64,000 bases of DNA from Heracleum sosnowskyi (GCA_030848705.1 CM061235.1:139507228-139571227); one strand, 5' to 3'. Positions 33,239 to 44,067 are shown, counted from the stretch's first letter. Notes: generated by a model not told the origin, from the sequence alone. Made by a program: numbers and translations.

Positions 33239-35563
33239 ATGTCTGAAGAAAATCAAACTGCTCCCAAGGCTGAACAGGTTAAGCCTAATTCTGTGAGTCG
33301 ATATGAAACAATCAGGGTTCCAATTCTCAGGCCTGTAGAGTATCCAATTTGGAAGGTAAAGATGACCATGTTTCTGGAGGCAACAGATCCAGAATATCTT
33401 GACAGAATTTATGATGGTCCTCACAATCCAACCAAACTAGCCCCTGTTGTTGATGGTCAAGAACAAAAGACTGTTCCAAAGGAAAAGAAAGATATGACTC
33501 CTGAGGACATCTCATCAATTGCAAAGGATGCAAAGGTTAGACATCTTCTCCACAGTGCTTTAGATAATGTTATGTCTAACAGAGTAATTGGCTGCAAGAC
33601 TGCCAAAGAGATTTGGGATGCTTTAGAAGTCAGATGCCAGGGAACAGGTGCTATTAAGAAAAACAGAAAGACAATACTCACACAGGAGTATGAGCACTTT
33701 GATTCAAGACCTAATGAAACCTTGACTGAGACTTATGACAGATTTTGCAAACTATTGAATGATTTGTCTCTGGTTGATAAAGAATATGAGCTTGAAGAAT
33801 CTAATCTCAAGTTTCTGTTATCTCTACCTGAAAAGTGGGATCTAAAGACAACAACAATAAGAGATAATTATGAACTTGCTGATACAGAACTTGATGAAAT
33901 CTATGGGTTGTTGAAAACTCATGAACTGGAGATAGAACAAAGGAATAGAAGATTGAGTAAAAAGACAAAATCTGTTGCTCTCAAAGTTGAGGAGAAGCCC
34001 ATTGAAAAGAAAACCTCAAGGAAGAAAGCCAAAGGAAAAGCATTGGTTGTAAACTCTGAAAGTGAGTCATCAAACTCTGATGATGACTCAAACTCTGATG
34101 AAGCTTCTGACTCTGAGGATGATGAAGAGGAGTTGATGCAAATGGCTGCCTTGATGGTTAAGACATTCAAGAAGATGGGATTCAAGAACTTCAAGAAGGG
34201 AAAGAGATTCTCAAGGAAAGATTCAAACTCTGAAAGGAGAAGTTTCAGAAAGTCTGATGGAAGGGAGACCAAATCTGGCAAGAAGGATAAATCTGAAATC
34301 CAGTGCTACAAGTGTAAGGAGATGGGTCATTATGCCCCAGAGTGCAAGAAAGGCAAATCTGAGAAAGCACTCATCTCTAAAGGCAAAGACTGGGCAGATA
34401 CTTCAGACTCTGATGATGGAGAAAACTATGCTCTTATGGCAACTGTCAGAGATGAGACTGAATCATCAGAAAATAAGGTACCCCTAACTACTTATGCTTA
34501 TGATACTGATAATATATCTGAGTTAAGGGTATATCTGAAAAGTGTTCATGTTAGCTATAGGGATCAGACTTTAGAAAATGAGAGAATTAAATCTGAGAAT
34601 CTTAGTCTTAAAGATAGAAACAAGTTTCTTGAAGGAGAACTTGAAAGTATGAAGCAGATTCAAAAAGAAAGAGATGATGTTGTTTATGTTGAACAGGAGT
34701 TGCTTAAAAGGTATAGGCAACTAGAATCTGATTTAGAGAAGGAAAGAAAAATAATCAAGACTTGGACAGATTCTGGAAGAGACACTCATCAAGTGTTTCA
34801 GACTGATTCTGTAGGTTTAGGTTATTGTGAAAATGATGAACTTAGGTTTAAAGACGAGGTTAAGGTAAAACCACAACTTAAACCTGTGAAATTTGTTCCA
34901 GAAGCCAATAAGTTAAAATCTGTTGTAATAAGAGAAGCTGATATGAAATCAGATGAAGCCTGTGAAAAACAGGAAAATATTATAACAGAAAAACTTATGG
35001 AAAGAGAAGCTGTTAGAAAACCAGTAAAAACTTGTGAAAAACAGGTTAATGTTGGTTTGATGACAGGGAAACAGTTCAATCATAAGCTGAAAGAGGTAAA
35101 ATCTGCCATGAAACCAAAAGGATCCAAGAAAAATAGGAATGGAAAGATAGGCATAAATAATAGAAATAATCATTTGCCTACTGGTGCTGCTCCAAGGAAA
35201 ACATGTTATAATTGTGGTAGTTCTAATCATCTTGCTAATTACTGCACAAAGAATAAAAATATCAATTCTTTATCTTCTACTTCAGGAGTAAAGAATGATT
35301 ATGTTAGGGTTAGACCACAGACTTTATGCACACACTGTGGGAGCACTTGGCATTTCATTTATACTTGCAAGAGTTATCATGCTATTTATCACAACTATTA
35401 TGAGCTAAAACCCAATCTGAAGTGGGTTAGAGCAAACTCTGCAAGTGTAAAGTCTGACAATGTTAGTTTAAACTCTGTTAATAGTAATTCCGCTGCAAAA
35501 ACTAACATTGTTAAGAAAGACAAAGGATCCAAGCAAGTCTGGATCCTTAAAACTAACACTTAG
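33239..35563 (+). CDS. Copia gag polyprotein, element 3 (774 aa)
   Basis: Open from ATG 33239 to TAG 35561-35563. The same frame extends upstream to 33149, but the ATG matches the sister copies and follows the PBS at a normal distance. It has a gag domain at about 15-235 and three intact CCHC motifs: CYKCKEMGHYAPEC at about 356, CYNCGSSNHLANYC at about 656 and CTHCGSTWHFIYTC at about 697. Between the first and second lies a long charged, coiled-coil-like stretch with ENERIKSENLSLKDRNKFLE. Three knuckles in one Copia gag is more than the usual one. It would package RNA and assemble the particle. Confidence 0.93.
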   Translation: MSEENQTAPKAEQVKPNSVSRYETIRVPILRPVEYPIWKVKMTMFLEATDPEYLDRIYDGPHNPTKLAPVVDGQEQKTVPKEKKDMTPEDISSIAKDAKVRHLLHSALDNVMSNRVIGCKTAKEIWDALEVRCQGTGAIKKNRKTILTQEYEHFDSRPNETLTETYDRFCKLLNDLSLVDKEYELEESNLKFLLSLPEKWDLKTTTIRDNYELADTELDEIYGLLKTHELEIEQRNRRLSKKTKSVALKVEEKPIEKKTSRKKAKGKALVVNSESESSNSDDDSNSDEASDSEDDEEELMQMAALMVKTFKKMGFKNFKKGKRFSRKDSNSERRSFRKSDGRETKSGKKDKSEIQCYKCKEMGHYAPECKKGKSEKALISKGKDWADTSDSDDGENYALMATVRDETESSENKVPLTTYAYDTDNISELRVYLKSVHVSYRDQTLENERIKSENLSLKDRNKFLEGELESMKQIQKERDDVVYVEQELLKRYRQLESDLEKERKIIKTWTDSGRDTHQVFQTDSVGLGYCENDELRFKDEVKVKPQLKPVKFVPEANKLKSVVIREADMKSDEACEKQENIITEKLMEREAVRKPVKTCEKQVNVGLMTGKQFNHKLKEVKSAMKPKGSKKNRNGKIGINNRNNHLPTGAAPRKTCYNCGSSNHLANYCTKNKNINSLSSTSGVKNDYVRVRPQTLCTHCGSTWHFIYTCKSYHAIYHNYYELKPNLKWVRANSASVKSDNVSLNSVNSNSAAKTNIVKKDKGSKQVWILKTNT

Positions 35564-35576
35564 TGTTTGTTTGTGA

Positions 35577-38500
35577 TTGCAGGGTATAATAGAGAGCACA
35601 CTTATCTTGGACAGTGGATGCTCAGGACATATGACTGGAAATAAAGCCCTGCTATCAGACTTTGAGGAGAAGGCTGGCCCAAAAGTTTCCTATGGAGATG
35701 GCAACATAGGACACACTCTGGGATATGGAAATATTAATCTTGGAAGTGTCATCATCACAAATGTAGCTCTAGTCTCAGGACTCAAGCATAATCTGTTATC
35801 TGTGAGTCAAATCTGTGACAGAGGAAACCATGTAGATTTTCATAGTGAATACTGTGAAGTCATCAGTAAATCTACTGAAAAAGTTGTTCTAGTTGGACAT
35901 AGGCGCAACAACATTTATGAAGCGAGTTTGGTAACAAACTCTGATGGAAGAACAGTGTGTCTGACTGCAAGAATGTCAAATGAAGAGAGTTGGAATTGGC
36001 ACAAGAAACTCTTTCATCTCAATTTGAACAACATCAATGAGCTAATAAGAAAGGATCTTGTAAGGGGACTTCCAAAATCAATACTCAGTCTAGATGGCCT
36101 ATGTGATTCTTGTCAAAAGGCCAAGCAAAGGAAGTCATCTTTCAAGAGCAAATCTGAATCTTCAGTAGTGGAACCTTATCATCTTCTACATGTTGATCTC
36201 TTTGGACCAGTGAATGTGATGTCCATGGGCAGAAAGAAATATGCTCTAGTAATTGTTGATGAATATACTAGATATACATGGGTGTATTTCTTGTCAAAGA
36301 AGGATGAAACTGCTCAAACTCTGATGGATCATGTAAATCTACTGGATAAAGGATCACAACACAAAGTCAAAATTATAAGGAGTGATAATGGAACTGAATT
36401 CAGAAACTCAATAATGGAAGCTTTCTGCAAGGAAAGAGGAGTGAAACAAGAGTTTTCTGCACCTGGAACTCCACAGCAAAATGGTGTAGTTGAAAGGAAG
36501 AACAGAACTTTAATTGAAGCAGCCAGAACTATGCTTGATGAAGCAAAATTACCAACATACTTCTGGGCAGAAGCTGTTCAAACTGCTTGTTTTACTCAAA
36601 ATGCTACACTTATCAACAAGCATGGGAAAACACCATATGAGATGGTGAAAAATAAGAAGCCAAATTTGAAATATTTTCACATATTTGGATGCAAATGCTT
36701 TGTGTTGAAGACTCATCCTGAACAGTTGACAAAGTTCGAGTTAAAAGCTGATGAAGGAATCTTTGTTGGCTATCCATTGTCAACAAAAGCATTCAGAGTT
36801 TATAATCTAAGAACTAAGGTGATCATGGAATCCATACATGTGTCATTTGATGACAAAAAAATAATTGGACTTGAAGACAAGGATGGATATGATCAACTAC
36901 GTTTTAAAAATGAAGATCTATTCTCTGATGATATAAACTCTGATGAAGCAGGTTTGACAAACTCTGACGAAGCATACTCTGAACCTCTACTGGTAAATAC
37001 TGGAGAAACTGGAAATTCTCAAATTGAACAAAATAGAGAACTAGTTGAGGGGGAGCGTGAAGAAGCTCAACAAGACACAGCAAGTGAGTCAGTTGAGGAA
37101 ACTGATTCAAACTCTGACAGTTCAAACTCTGAACCATCCAATTCAGGGGGAGCCTCAGATATTGCAGAAAATCAACATATGAATCAGGAGAGCATGGATC
37201 AAGGGGGAGGATCCAATAATGAAGCAAGAAACCACTTACCAACAGCAAGAAGGTGGACACAGGCACACACACCTGATCTCATAATTGGAGATCCTGATGC
37301 TAGTGTGAGAACTAGAAGTGCAACAAATAATGAGTGTTTGTATCATGCCTTCTTGTCTCAAACAGAACCAAAGAAAGTGGAAGAAGCTCTTCAAGATGCT
37401 AATTGGATTACAGCAATGCAAGAAGAGTTAAATGAATTTGAAAGAAATGAAGTTTGGACACTTGTACCTAGACCAAAGAATAGATCAATTGTAGGTACAA
37501 AGTGGGTTTTCAGAAACAAGACTGACAGTGATGGTGTGATTACAAGAAACAAGGCTAGACTTGTGGCTAAAGGTTATTCACAACAGGAAGGAATTGACTA
37601 TGATGAAACCTTTGCTCCAGTTGCAAGATTGGAGGCCATAAGGATTTTTCTGGCCTATGCTGCACACAAGAAGTTTAAAGTATTTCAGATGGATGTAAAA
37701 AGTGCTTTTCTCAATGGGAAGCTTGAAGAAGAAGTGTTTGTAGAGCAACCACCAGGATTTGTAGATCCCAAGTATCCAGATTATGTCTACAGGCTTGACA
37801 AGGCATTATATGGACTAAAGCAAGCACCAAGAGCATGGTATGAAACTCTTGCTCAATTTCTTTTAGAAAGTGGGTTCACAAGAGGTACAATTGATAAAAC
37901 TTTGTTTTATTTCAATTCTGGTGATGATTTGCTTTTAGTTCAAATTTATGTAGATGATATTATTTTTGGATCTACTAATGACAAACTTTGTAAGAAGTTT
38001 GCAAAGCTTATGCAGTCCAGGTACCAAATGAGCATGATGGGAGAGCTTAGTTATTTTCTAGGCTTACAGGTCAAGCAAACAGATGATGGTATTTTTATCA
38101 ATCAAGCAAAATATACCAGAAATCTTCTCAAGAAATTTGGTATGCTTGATAGCTCATCTGCTACAACTCCCATGGCTACAGCAACAAAGCTAGACAAAGA
38201 CACATGAGCCTCAGTAGATATGACAAACTACAGAGGAATGATAGGGTCTTTACTGTATCTTACTGCAAGTAGACCTGATATCATGTATACAACATGTCTT
38301 TGCGCAAGATTTCAAGCAGATCCCAGAGAGCCTCATCTAACAGCTGTAAAAAGGATTTTCAAATATCTCAAAGGAACCATAACCTTGGGTTTGTGGTATC
38401 CTAGAGAATCAGAGTTTAAGCTAATTGGTTACTCTGATGCAGATTTTGCAGGCTGTAAGATAGACAGAAAAAGTATAAGTGGAAGCTGTCAATTTTTAGG

Positions 38501-38891
38501 TGACAGATTAGTTTCTTGGTACAGCAAGAAACAGAAGTCGATTTCCACATCCACAGCTGAAGCAGAGTATATAGCAGCTGGTAGCTGTTGTGCACAGATT
38601 TTATGGATGAAGAATCAATTGCTGGATTATGGGTTAAGGTACTCTAAAATACCTATTTTCTGTGATAACCAAAGTGCTATTGCTATGACAGGAAATCCAG
38701 TACAGCACTCCATGACCAAGCACATCAGCATAAGGTATCATTTTATCAGAGAACATGTGGAAGAAGGGAACATTGAGCTTCATTTTGTGTCTACAGACCA
38801 ACAACTTGCAGATATCTTCACCAAACCTTTGAGTGAAGCTACTTTTACAAGATTGGTAAATGAACTTGGAATGATCTCTGGTTCTGACTAG
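35577..38891 (+). pseudogene. Copia pol of element 3, one nonsense codon
   Basis: Open from 35577 to 38204, then TGA at 38205-38207 where element 2 has a glycine codon, then open in the same frame to TAG 38889-38891. Protease D-S-G-C, the integrase finger and D-D-E core, and RT with YVDDIIFGS all lie before the stop. The end of RT and RNase H (SDADFAGC, STAEAEY) lie after it. A terminated product would lack RNase H and so should not complete reverse transcription. The otherwise clean frame means the stop arose at or soon after insertion. Confidence 0.92.
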
Positions 38892-40323
38892 AGATACGGG
38901 TTAGACTCAAAAACTATACATGTTTGATTTTTATGCTCATGATTCCTTGCATGTTTTAACTGTTATGAGTACCAGTGTCATAAACTCTGTCGGTTAAACT
39001 CTGATGCTAAACTCTATTAGTCATAAAATGTTGGTCATACTCTGATTGTTACAGTTTAATGCTATACTCTGATTGTAATTTTGTCTGAAACATATGGACC
39101 AATGAAGAAATTTGTATGAAGCATAATTCTCAGTAAGTAATTATGAATCCTTAAGAGTTGTATAGATTCTGATCTCAAACATGTGCAGTAAGTTAACACA
39201 GCATGATACTGTCTCTGTATTTATACCATCTCTTAGTTTATTAATCCTATACACTGAGTCTGTATTAGCTGTTTGCATTTTCTCTCATAAATTAATTGTA
39301 TTAACTGATGAAAAGTCTAAACTCTGATTATTAATTGCAAATAATTCACCCTCAAATCAAAAGATGCCAAAAAGAGCACAAATTCCTTTGAGATCATGTT
39401 GTGCCTAGGAAGATCCAGGAACTTATTGTATGAAATAAGTGCTAAAATCTTTGATTTTTGGTGACTAGTGCCAACCACTGATTACTGGAAAAAAATAATA
39501 TATATATATATAAAAAAAATAAAAATAAAATAAAATAAAATAAAAATATATATATATAAAGGGGGTGAAAAATAAAAGACATATCCAAATGAAAGGATAT
39601 CAGTACTACAGAGTTTAGATATAAAAATCAGATTCTATGTTATACATGAGAGTTTAGGCAACCAGTTTTTACTAATTTAGTTTGTGGATTTTATGCACTT
39701 TGAGATGATCTAAATATTGATTTCGATAAACTCTGCTATTGCACACACATATTTTCACACCTGTACAGTTTGAGAAAAGAGTTTATTGACAAAGAAGGAT
39801 AAATGGTAAACACTGATGTATTGTGTGACATATGCCGAGGTAACTTTGTTTTAATCTCTGATGGTTAAAATAATTTCTTTGTTTCAGACACTTTATAATT
39901 TTGAGATTAGATATTTGTTTTGAAAATTTAAAAAGAGTATGATTGGAAAGTTGTTCAAGAATGTTTTAAACAGAGGAGAGAGGTTAATTGCATAGAAAAG
40001 TGTAACAGGCGGTAATTATTGCTGTTTTTACTGCGCATGCGTATTGGAAACTGCCAATTATTTGCTGTCAGTAACTGCATGTGTGACACGTGTCCCATTC
40101 ACATGATTACAGGAGTAAGTCCGTTGTGTATTAATGATTAAAAACTCTTCAGTTTTTAATATTTAATTTTCTTTTAAATACAATACACACATCTTCAGTT
40201 AAACTTTTCACATCTTACTCATACACATCTATTATCACACACACATAGTCACAAACACCTTTCTACACATAAACTCTGTTAAGCTTTCGCCTCAATTACT
40301 TGTTCTTTCTTCAAAATCTTCTA
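38892..40323 (+). other. Spacer between pol and ORF3, element 3
   Basis: About 1.4 kb, non-coding. In order it holds an AAACTCTG cluster, the conserved block (about 39375-39440), a variable A/T run (39485-39557), the purine tract AAAGGGGGTGAAAAA (39558-39572), the TGCGCATGCG block near 40031 and a perfect 10-bp-stem hairpin at 40137-40160. It ends in a C/T-rich leader with many CACACA words before the ORF3 start. Confidence 0.7.
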
Positions 40324-43300
40324 ATGGCAACCACAGCTTTCGTTTCGTCTGGGTTAGAGTTCGTTCCAAACAACTATACCGCACCACTAAACACTGCAAA
40401 CGCACCAGAAGCATTTCATATGATTCAAAAGTTTCTTGCTCAGTCAGCGATTGGGCGTGCTTTAGTTGAACCAGCCAAACTTTCTGGTTTACAAATCAAG
40501 GCGTTCTGGGAGTCAGGGGTTTATGATGATGGTGGTGAAACTGGGAACCCATCCATAATCTTTGAGTTTGAAGAAACAGAGTATGTTATTACTGCTGGTA
40601 TTGTTCGAGCTGCAATGGGGTTTCCTGAGTATCCTTCTTTTACCATTGGAATGGGTGACTCTGATTTGCTAAGGATGATGAGAGAGATTGGGTATTCTGG
40701 TCCCTTGAATAAAATTGGACAACTGAAGCGACCGTTCTTAAGGAAGGAGTGGAGCTTCTTCTTTGATTGCATCACGAGAACGTTCGGAAAGAAATGCACA
40801 AACTGGGATGCTATTCCCACGGACAGTCTGCAAATCGGGTATTCTCTTTTATTCGATAATCATTTTGATTTTGCACGACTTGTCTTGGATAATTTAGGAG
40901 AGAAAATGACAGAGAATAGAGGAGTAGTATACTTTTCTAGATTTTGTCAGACTTTATTCTCTTACTGTGTTGAAGGGGTAGATGTTGTTAATGAAGATGT
41001 TTCTTGTTTTAAATTACACAAGAGAGTATTTTCTGATCTCATTAACAAAGATGTTAAGAAAGGAATTGTTGGAGACCTTTTGCTACCTGCTTCTGTGCAA
41101 CAGTTTGTGGATGCTCAAGTACATCCACAAACACAAGCTGAATCTCAACCAGAACCTTTAAACACAGAGTTACCTCCATCAACTTCTGTTAAACCTGTAA
41201 GGGGAGGTAGGACCAAACATATTGGTACTAAACCTGCGAGGAGACCATCCACTGAAGCTGGGGTATCAAGACCTGAAGCGATGCCTCAGAAGACAAGGCT
41301 AAAGAAAAGAAGAGCCAATAGGGCAAAGTCTGTTGTTGAAGCCTCAGAGACTGAAACTGATGAAGAAACTCTTCATCAGAGAAAAAGAAGACTAGTAGCT
41401 GCACATCTTTTTGGTGCTATCAATGTTAATATGGACAGAGTTTCTGAGGAAACTGAAGCTCCTGAAGTGTTTGTTCAGAAGGATGCTGCAAATACTGAAG
41501 CTGTCAATCTAGACAGGATAAATACTGATGCTAATCTGATGGATTTGGATTTAGAAGCTCCTACATTCAAAGTTAATGTAGTTGAGGAAGCTGCTGCATA
41601 CTCTGACAGTAGAATTTTTGAACATGGAGATACTGCAATGGAAGCTGATCAAGCTACTACTGAGATAGTAGAAACTATAGCTTCTCACACTGAAATCATT
41701 TCTCTTGATTTTGAGAAAGGAGAAGAAGTTGATCAGACCTTAGCTGATAATGCTACAGAAGCTGTTGCTGTAAATGCTGATGCAACAGAGCATGTTCTAG
41801 ACGACAATGTCTTACTTGAAACTCTACAACAATCTGTTGTAGAGGTTGTCACAAAAGCAACAGAGTCTATGCACACTGCAACCTCTGATATTCCTGAAAA
41901 AGTAAATGATGAAGCTGCACAGTTGCAAAATGAAATTACTGCTGAACATGTTCCTGAAGAGATTCCAGGAGAGGATGACAATGTTGAAGCTAGTCCTACT
42001 CATTCAAATCCAGATATACAAGAGGAGGTATCTAACATTCAAGCAAACTCTGATGAAGAAAGAGAGTTCAATCGGGCTACTGAAGAACATTTTCAAGATA
42101 TGTACTTCAAGAAATGGACAGCTGCAGATTGTATTTTTACTGCACAGAGGGCTGCTGATTTCACTGATGATTCTGTTAAAAAGATTTCAAATCCTGAAGT
42201 TCTTGCAAGCTTACATGCAACTGTTGTTCAAGTCAAATCTCTTAATAATAGATTTGATGAGAATCAACAAATGCTTCAACATCTAAGGAATGAAGGTTCT
42301 GTCAGAGATCTTACTTTGAAGAATGATAGATCTTACTACTTTAATATGTTCAAGCAGCAAGCCAAGGATTCTGAGGAAATTAAGAAGAGGCTTGGAAAAG
42401 TTGAGGAGAATCAGGCTGAAATGTCTACTCAATTGAATTCTATTTCTAATGCTCTAGAATTGCTGACATCAGTATTACTTTCTGATGATGTCAAAAAGGG
42501 GGAGAGTGTACCTAAAGACAAATGCAAAGACACTCAAGCTCTGAGACGGAGGGATGATTCTACTGATGGGGGAAGCAAAGAAAATAAAAGAAAGATTTTT
42601 GCTCAAAGGCAAAGCAGGACAAGAGTAAACTCTGTTAGACAAACAAACTCTGACAAGATAAACTCTGGTGGCCAATCTACTTCAAAACTCAAGAGTTTAG
42701 TTGTTTCAACTAATCCATCTACTGATGAAGAGATTGCTGCTAAAATATTCATGAAAGAGCATGGAAAGAATGTTACTATTGAAGATATCCAGGCTGAAGA
42801 GCAAATGCTTGCTGAGGAACACAAGAAAAATCTTGAAGCTGGAATCTACAAGAAACAGGAAATCAAGGCTCCTAGAAAGAAAGAAGTTGGTATTTCTATC
42901 AAAGAGAATACACAACAGAGTATACAATGTACAAGGAGACCTGTGATTGGAAATTCTGATAAGGGTAAAGGCATAATGATTGAAGAGCCTAACCTGAAAA
43001 AGAAAGATAATTCAACCTCTGACATTGCTCAAGTTGAAACAAGATTAGCAAAATCAACCCCTGACGCTGCTCAAGTTGATGATACTACTAAAGTTATGAC
43101 AACCTCTGACGTTGCTCAAGTTGTACAGAAATCTACACAACTTCCAGGATTCTGCAAACCAAAAATTCTTGAAGATTTAAAGCTTGAAGCTGTGAATTTC
43201 TCTGAAACCAGAACAGTATTGGGAAAAGAAGCCTATGATAAATCTGGACTGGGTTCACACAGAGAGAGAAGAAAAAATAACAGATCTCAAGACAACATTT

Positions 43301-43902
43301 CACTGGCAGAATCTGGTATTATTACTCAAGAAAATCTTGATATGCTAGACTCTGTTCAAATGATCTTTCATAAGGTGTTGAAGAAGGAATTTTTGTTGTA
43401 CTTTATGAATGATGGAAGAGTTTATAAGGTTGCAGAGTCTGACATAAATCTCAAATCTTATCAAGAATTGGAGTATGTTCTGTACTTGTTAAAAGTCAAA
43501 AATAGAAATACTCACAATGCTGCTTCAGTTATCAGAGAAAAGATGCTAAGATCGAAGATAATGCTTGGAGGAGGAGTATCAAGTGCATACATTCCCAAAT
43601 ACAGAAATGCACATGGGAAGATTGTTGAGATGAAAAGAAATAGTGTTAAGTTCAGAACAACACTGGGTACAAAAGTTCTTGAATTTAATTTAGAATCTGA
43701 TAAAGCTTATTATATTAAGCTAGGGAATGAGATGAGGAAGAATTCCATCTATTCTCTGAGAGCTGCAATTTATCAGACTGGAGAATTTGATCCAGAGTTG
43801 AAAGAAGTGAAGAAGATCATGGTGGAAGAGCTAGAAAGAGCTGAAAAGAAATTGCTATCAGACTATATCAGGACAGTGCCTGATATTCAAGAAATCAAGT
43901 AA
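40324..43902 (+). CDS. ORF3 of element 3, unrecognised retroelement protein (1,192 aa)
   Basis: The intact frame starts at ATG 40324 (MATTAFVSSG), aligned with ATG 20076 of element 1. Residues 1-260 form the best conserved domain (FVPNNYTAPL, AFWESGVYDDGG, RPFLRKEWSFFFDCITR, DSLQIGYSLLFD, YFSRFCQ). Residues about 265-590 are acidic and variable. About 600-760 is helical and coiled-coil-like with a short hydrophilic KRLGKVEENQ stretch. About 800-960 holds TSDxAQV repeats. The last ~200 residues are basic and conserved (YIPKYRNAHG, SIYSLRAAIYQTGE). No signal peptide, transmembrane helix or catalytic motif is obvious. Third ORFs downstream of pol occur in SIRE/Maximus elements and have been called env-like; I cannot support an envelope role here. 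Confidence 0.82.
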   Translation: MATTAFVSSGLEFVPNNYTAPLNTANAPEAFHMIQKFLAQSAIGRALVEPAKLSGLQIKAFWESGVYDDGGETGNPSIIFEFEETEYVITAGIVRAAMGFPEYPSFTIGMGDSDLLRMMREIGYSGPLNKIGQLKRPFLRKEWSFFFDCITRTFGKKCTNWDAIPTDSLQIGYSLLFDNHFDFARLVLDNLGEKMTENRGVVYFSRFCQTLFSYCVEGVDVVNEDVSCFKLHKRVFSDLINKDVKKGIVGDLLLPASVQQFVDAQVHPQTQAESQPEPLNTELPPSTSVKPVRGGRTKHIGTKPARRPSTEAGVSRPEAMPQKTRLKKRRANRAKSVVEASETETDEETLHQRKRRLVAAHLFGAINVNMDRVSEETEAPEVFVQKDAANTEAVNLDRINTDANLMDLDLEAPTFKVNVVEEAAAYSDSRIFEHGDTAMEADQATTEIVETIASHTEIISLDFEKGEEVDQTLADNATEAVAVNADATEHVLDDNVLLETLQQSVVEVVTKATESMHTATSDIPEKVNDEAAQLQNEITAEHVPEEIPGEDDNVEASPTHSNPDIQEEVSNIQANSDEEREFNRATEEHFQDMYFKKWTAADCIFTAQRAADFTDDSVKKISNPEVLASLHATVVQVKSLNNRFDENQQMLQHLRNEGSVRDLTLKNDRSYYFNMFKQQAKDSEEIKKRLGKVEENQAEMSTQLNSISNALELLTSVLLSDDVKKGESVPKDKCKDTQALRRRDDSTDGGSKENKRKIFAQRQSRTRVNSVRQTNSDKINSGGQSTSKLKSLVVSTNPSTDEEIAAKIFMKEHGKNVTIEDIQAEEQMLAEEHKKNLEAGIYKKQEIKAPRKKEVGISIKENTQQSIQCTRRPVIGNSDKGKGIMIEEPNLKKKDNSTSDIAQVETRLAKSTPDAAQVDDTTKVMTTSDVAQVVQKSTQLPGFCKPKILEDLKLEAVNFSETRTVLGKEAYDKSGLGSHRERRKNNRSQDNISLAESGIITQENLDMLDSVQMIFHKVLKKEFLLYFMNDGRVYKVAESDINLKSYQELEYVLYLLKVKNRNTHNAASVIREKMLRSKIMLGGGVSSAYIPKYRNAHGKIVEMKRNSVKFRTTLGTKVLEFNLESDKAYYIKLGNEMRKNSIYSLRAAIYQTGEFDPELKEVKKIMVEELERAEKKLLSDYIRTVPDIQEIK

Positions 43903-44058
43903 AGTCTGACTGTAAGTTTTTAATATATTTTCTATTCTAAGTCAAATTTAAACTCTGTTTTAAATTAAACTCTGTTATATGTTAAACACTGCATTTGTTA
44001 AATGTTTTTGACATCATCAATTATATGTTTAACTTGTACATTTTATTATGAACAAGTT

Positions 44059-44067
44059 GGGGGAGAT
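44059..44067 (+). other. Polypurine tract of element 3
   Basis: GGGGGAGAT immediately before the 3' LTR, as in elements 1 and 2. Confidence 0.85.

Noticed and set aside
35537..35582. A 46-nt intron (donor at GCAA|GTCTGG) joining gag and pol in frame
   Set aside because: The frame fits, but 46 nt is shorter than normal plant introns and the donor is weak; the longer donor at 34477 is the better candidate.
40324..43902. Calling ORF3 an envelope protein
   Set aside because: No signal peptide, transmembrane segment or cleavage motif could be seen; position after pol alone is not enough.
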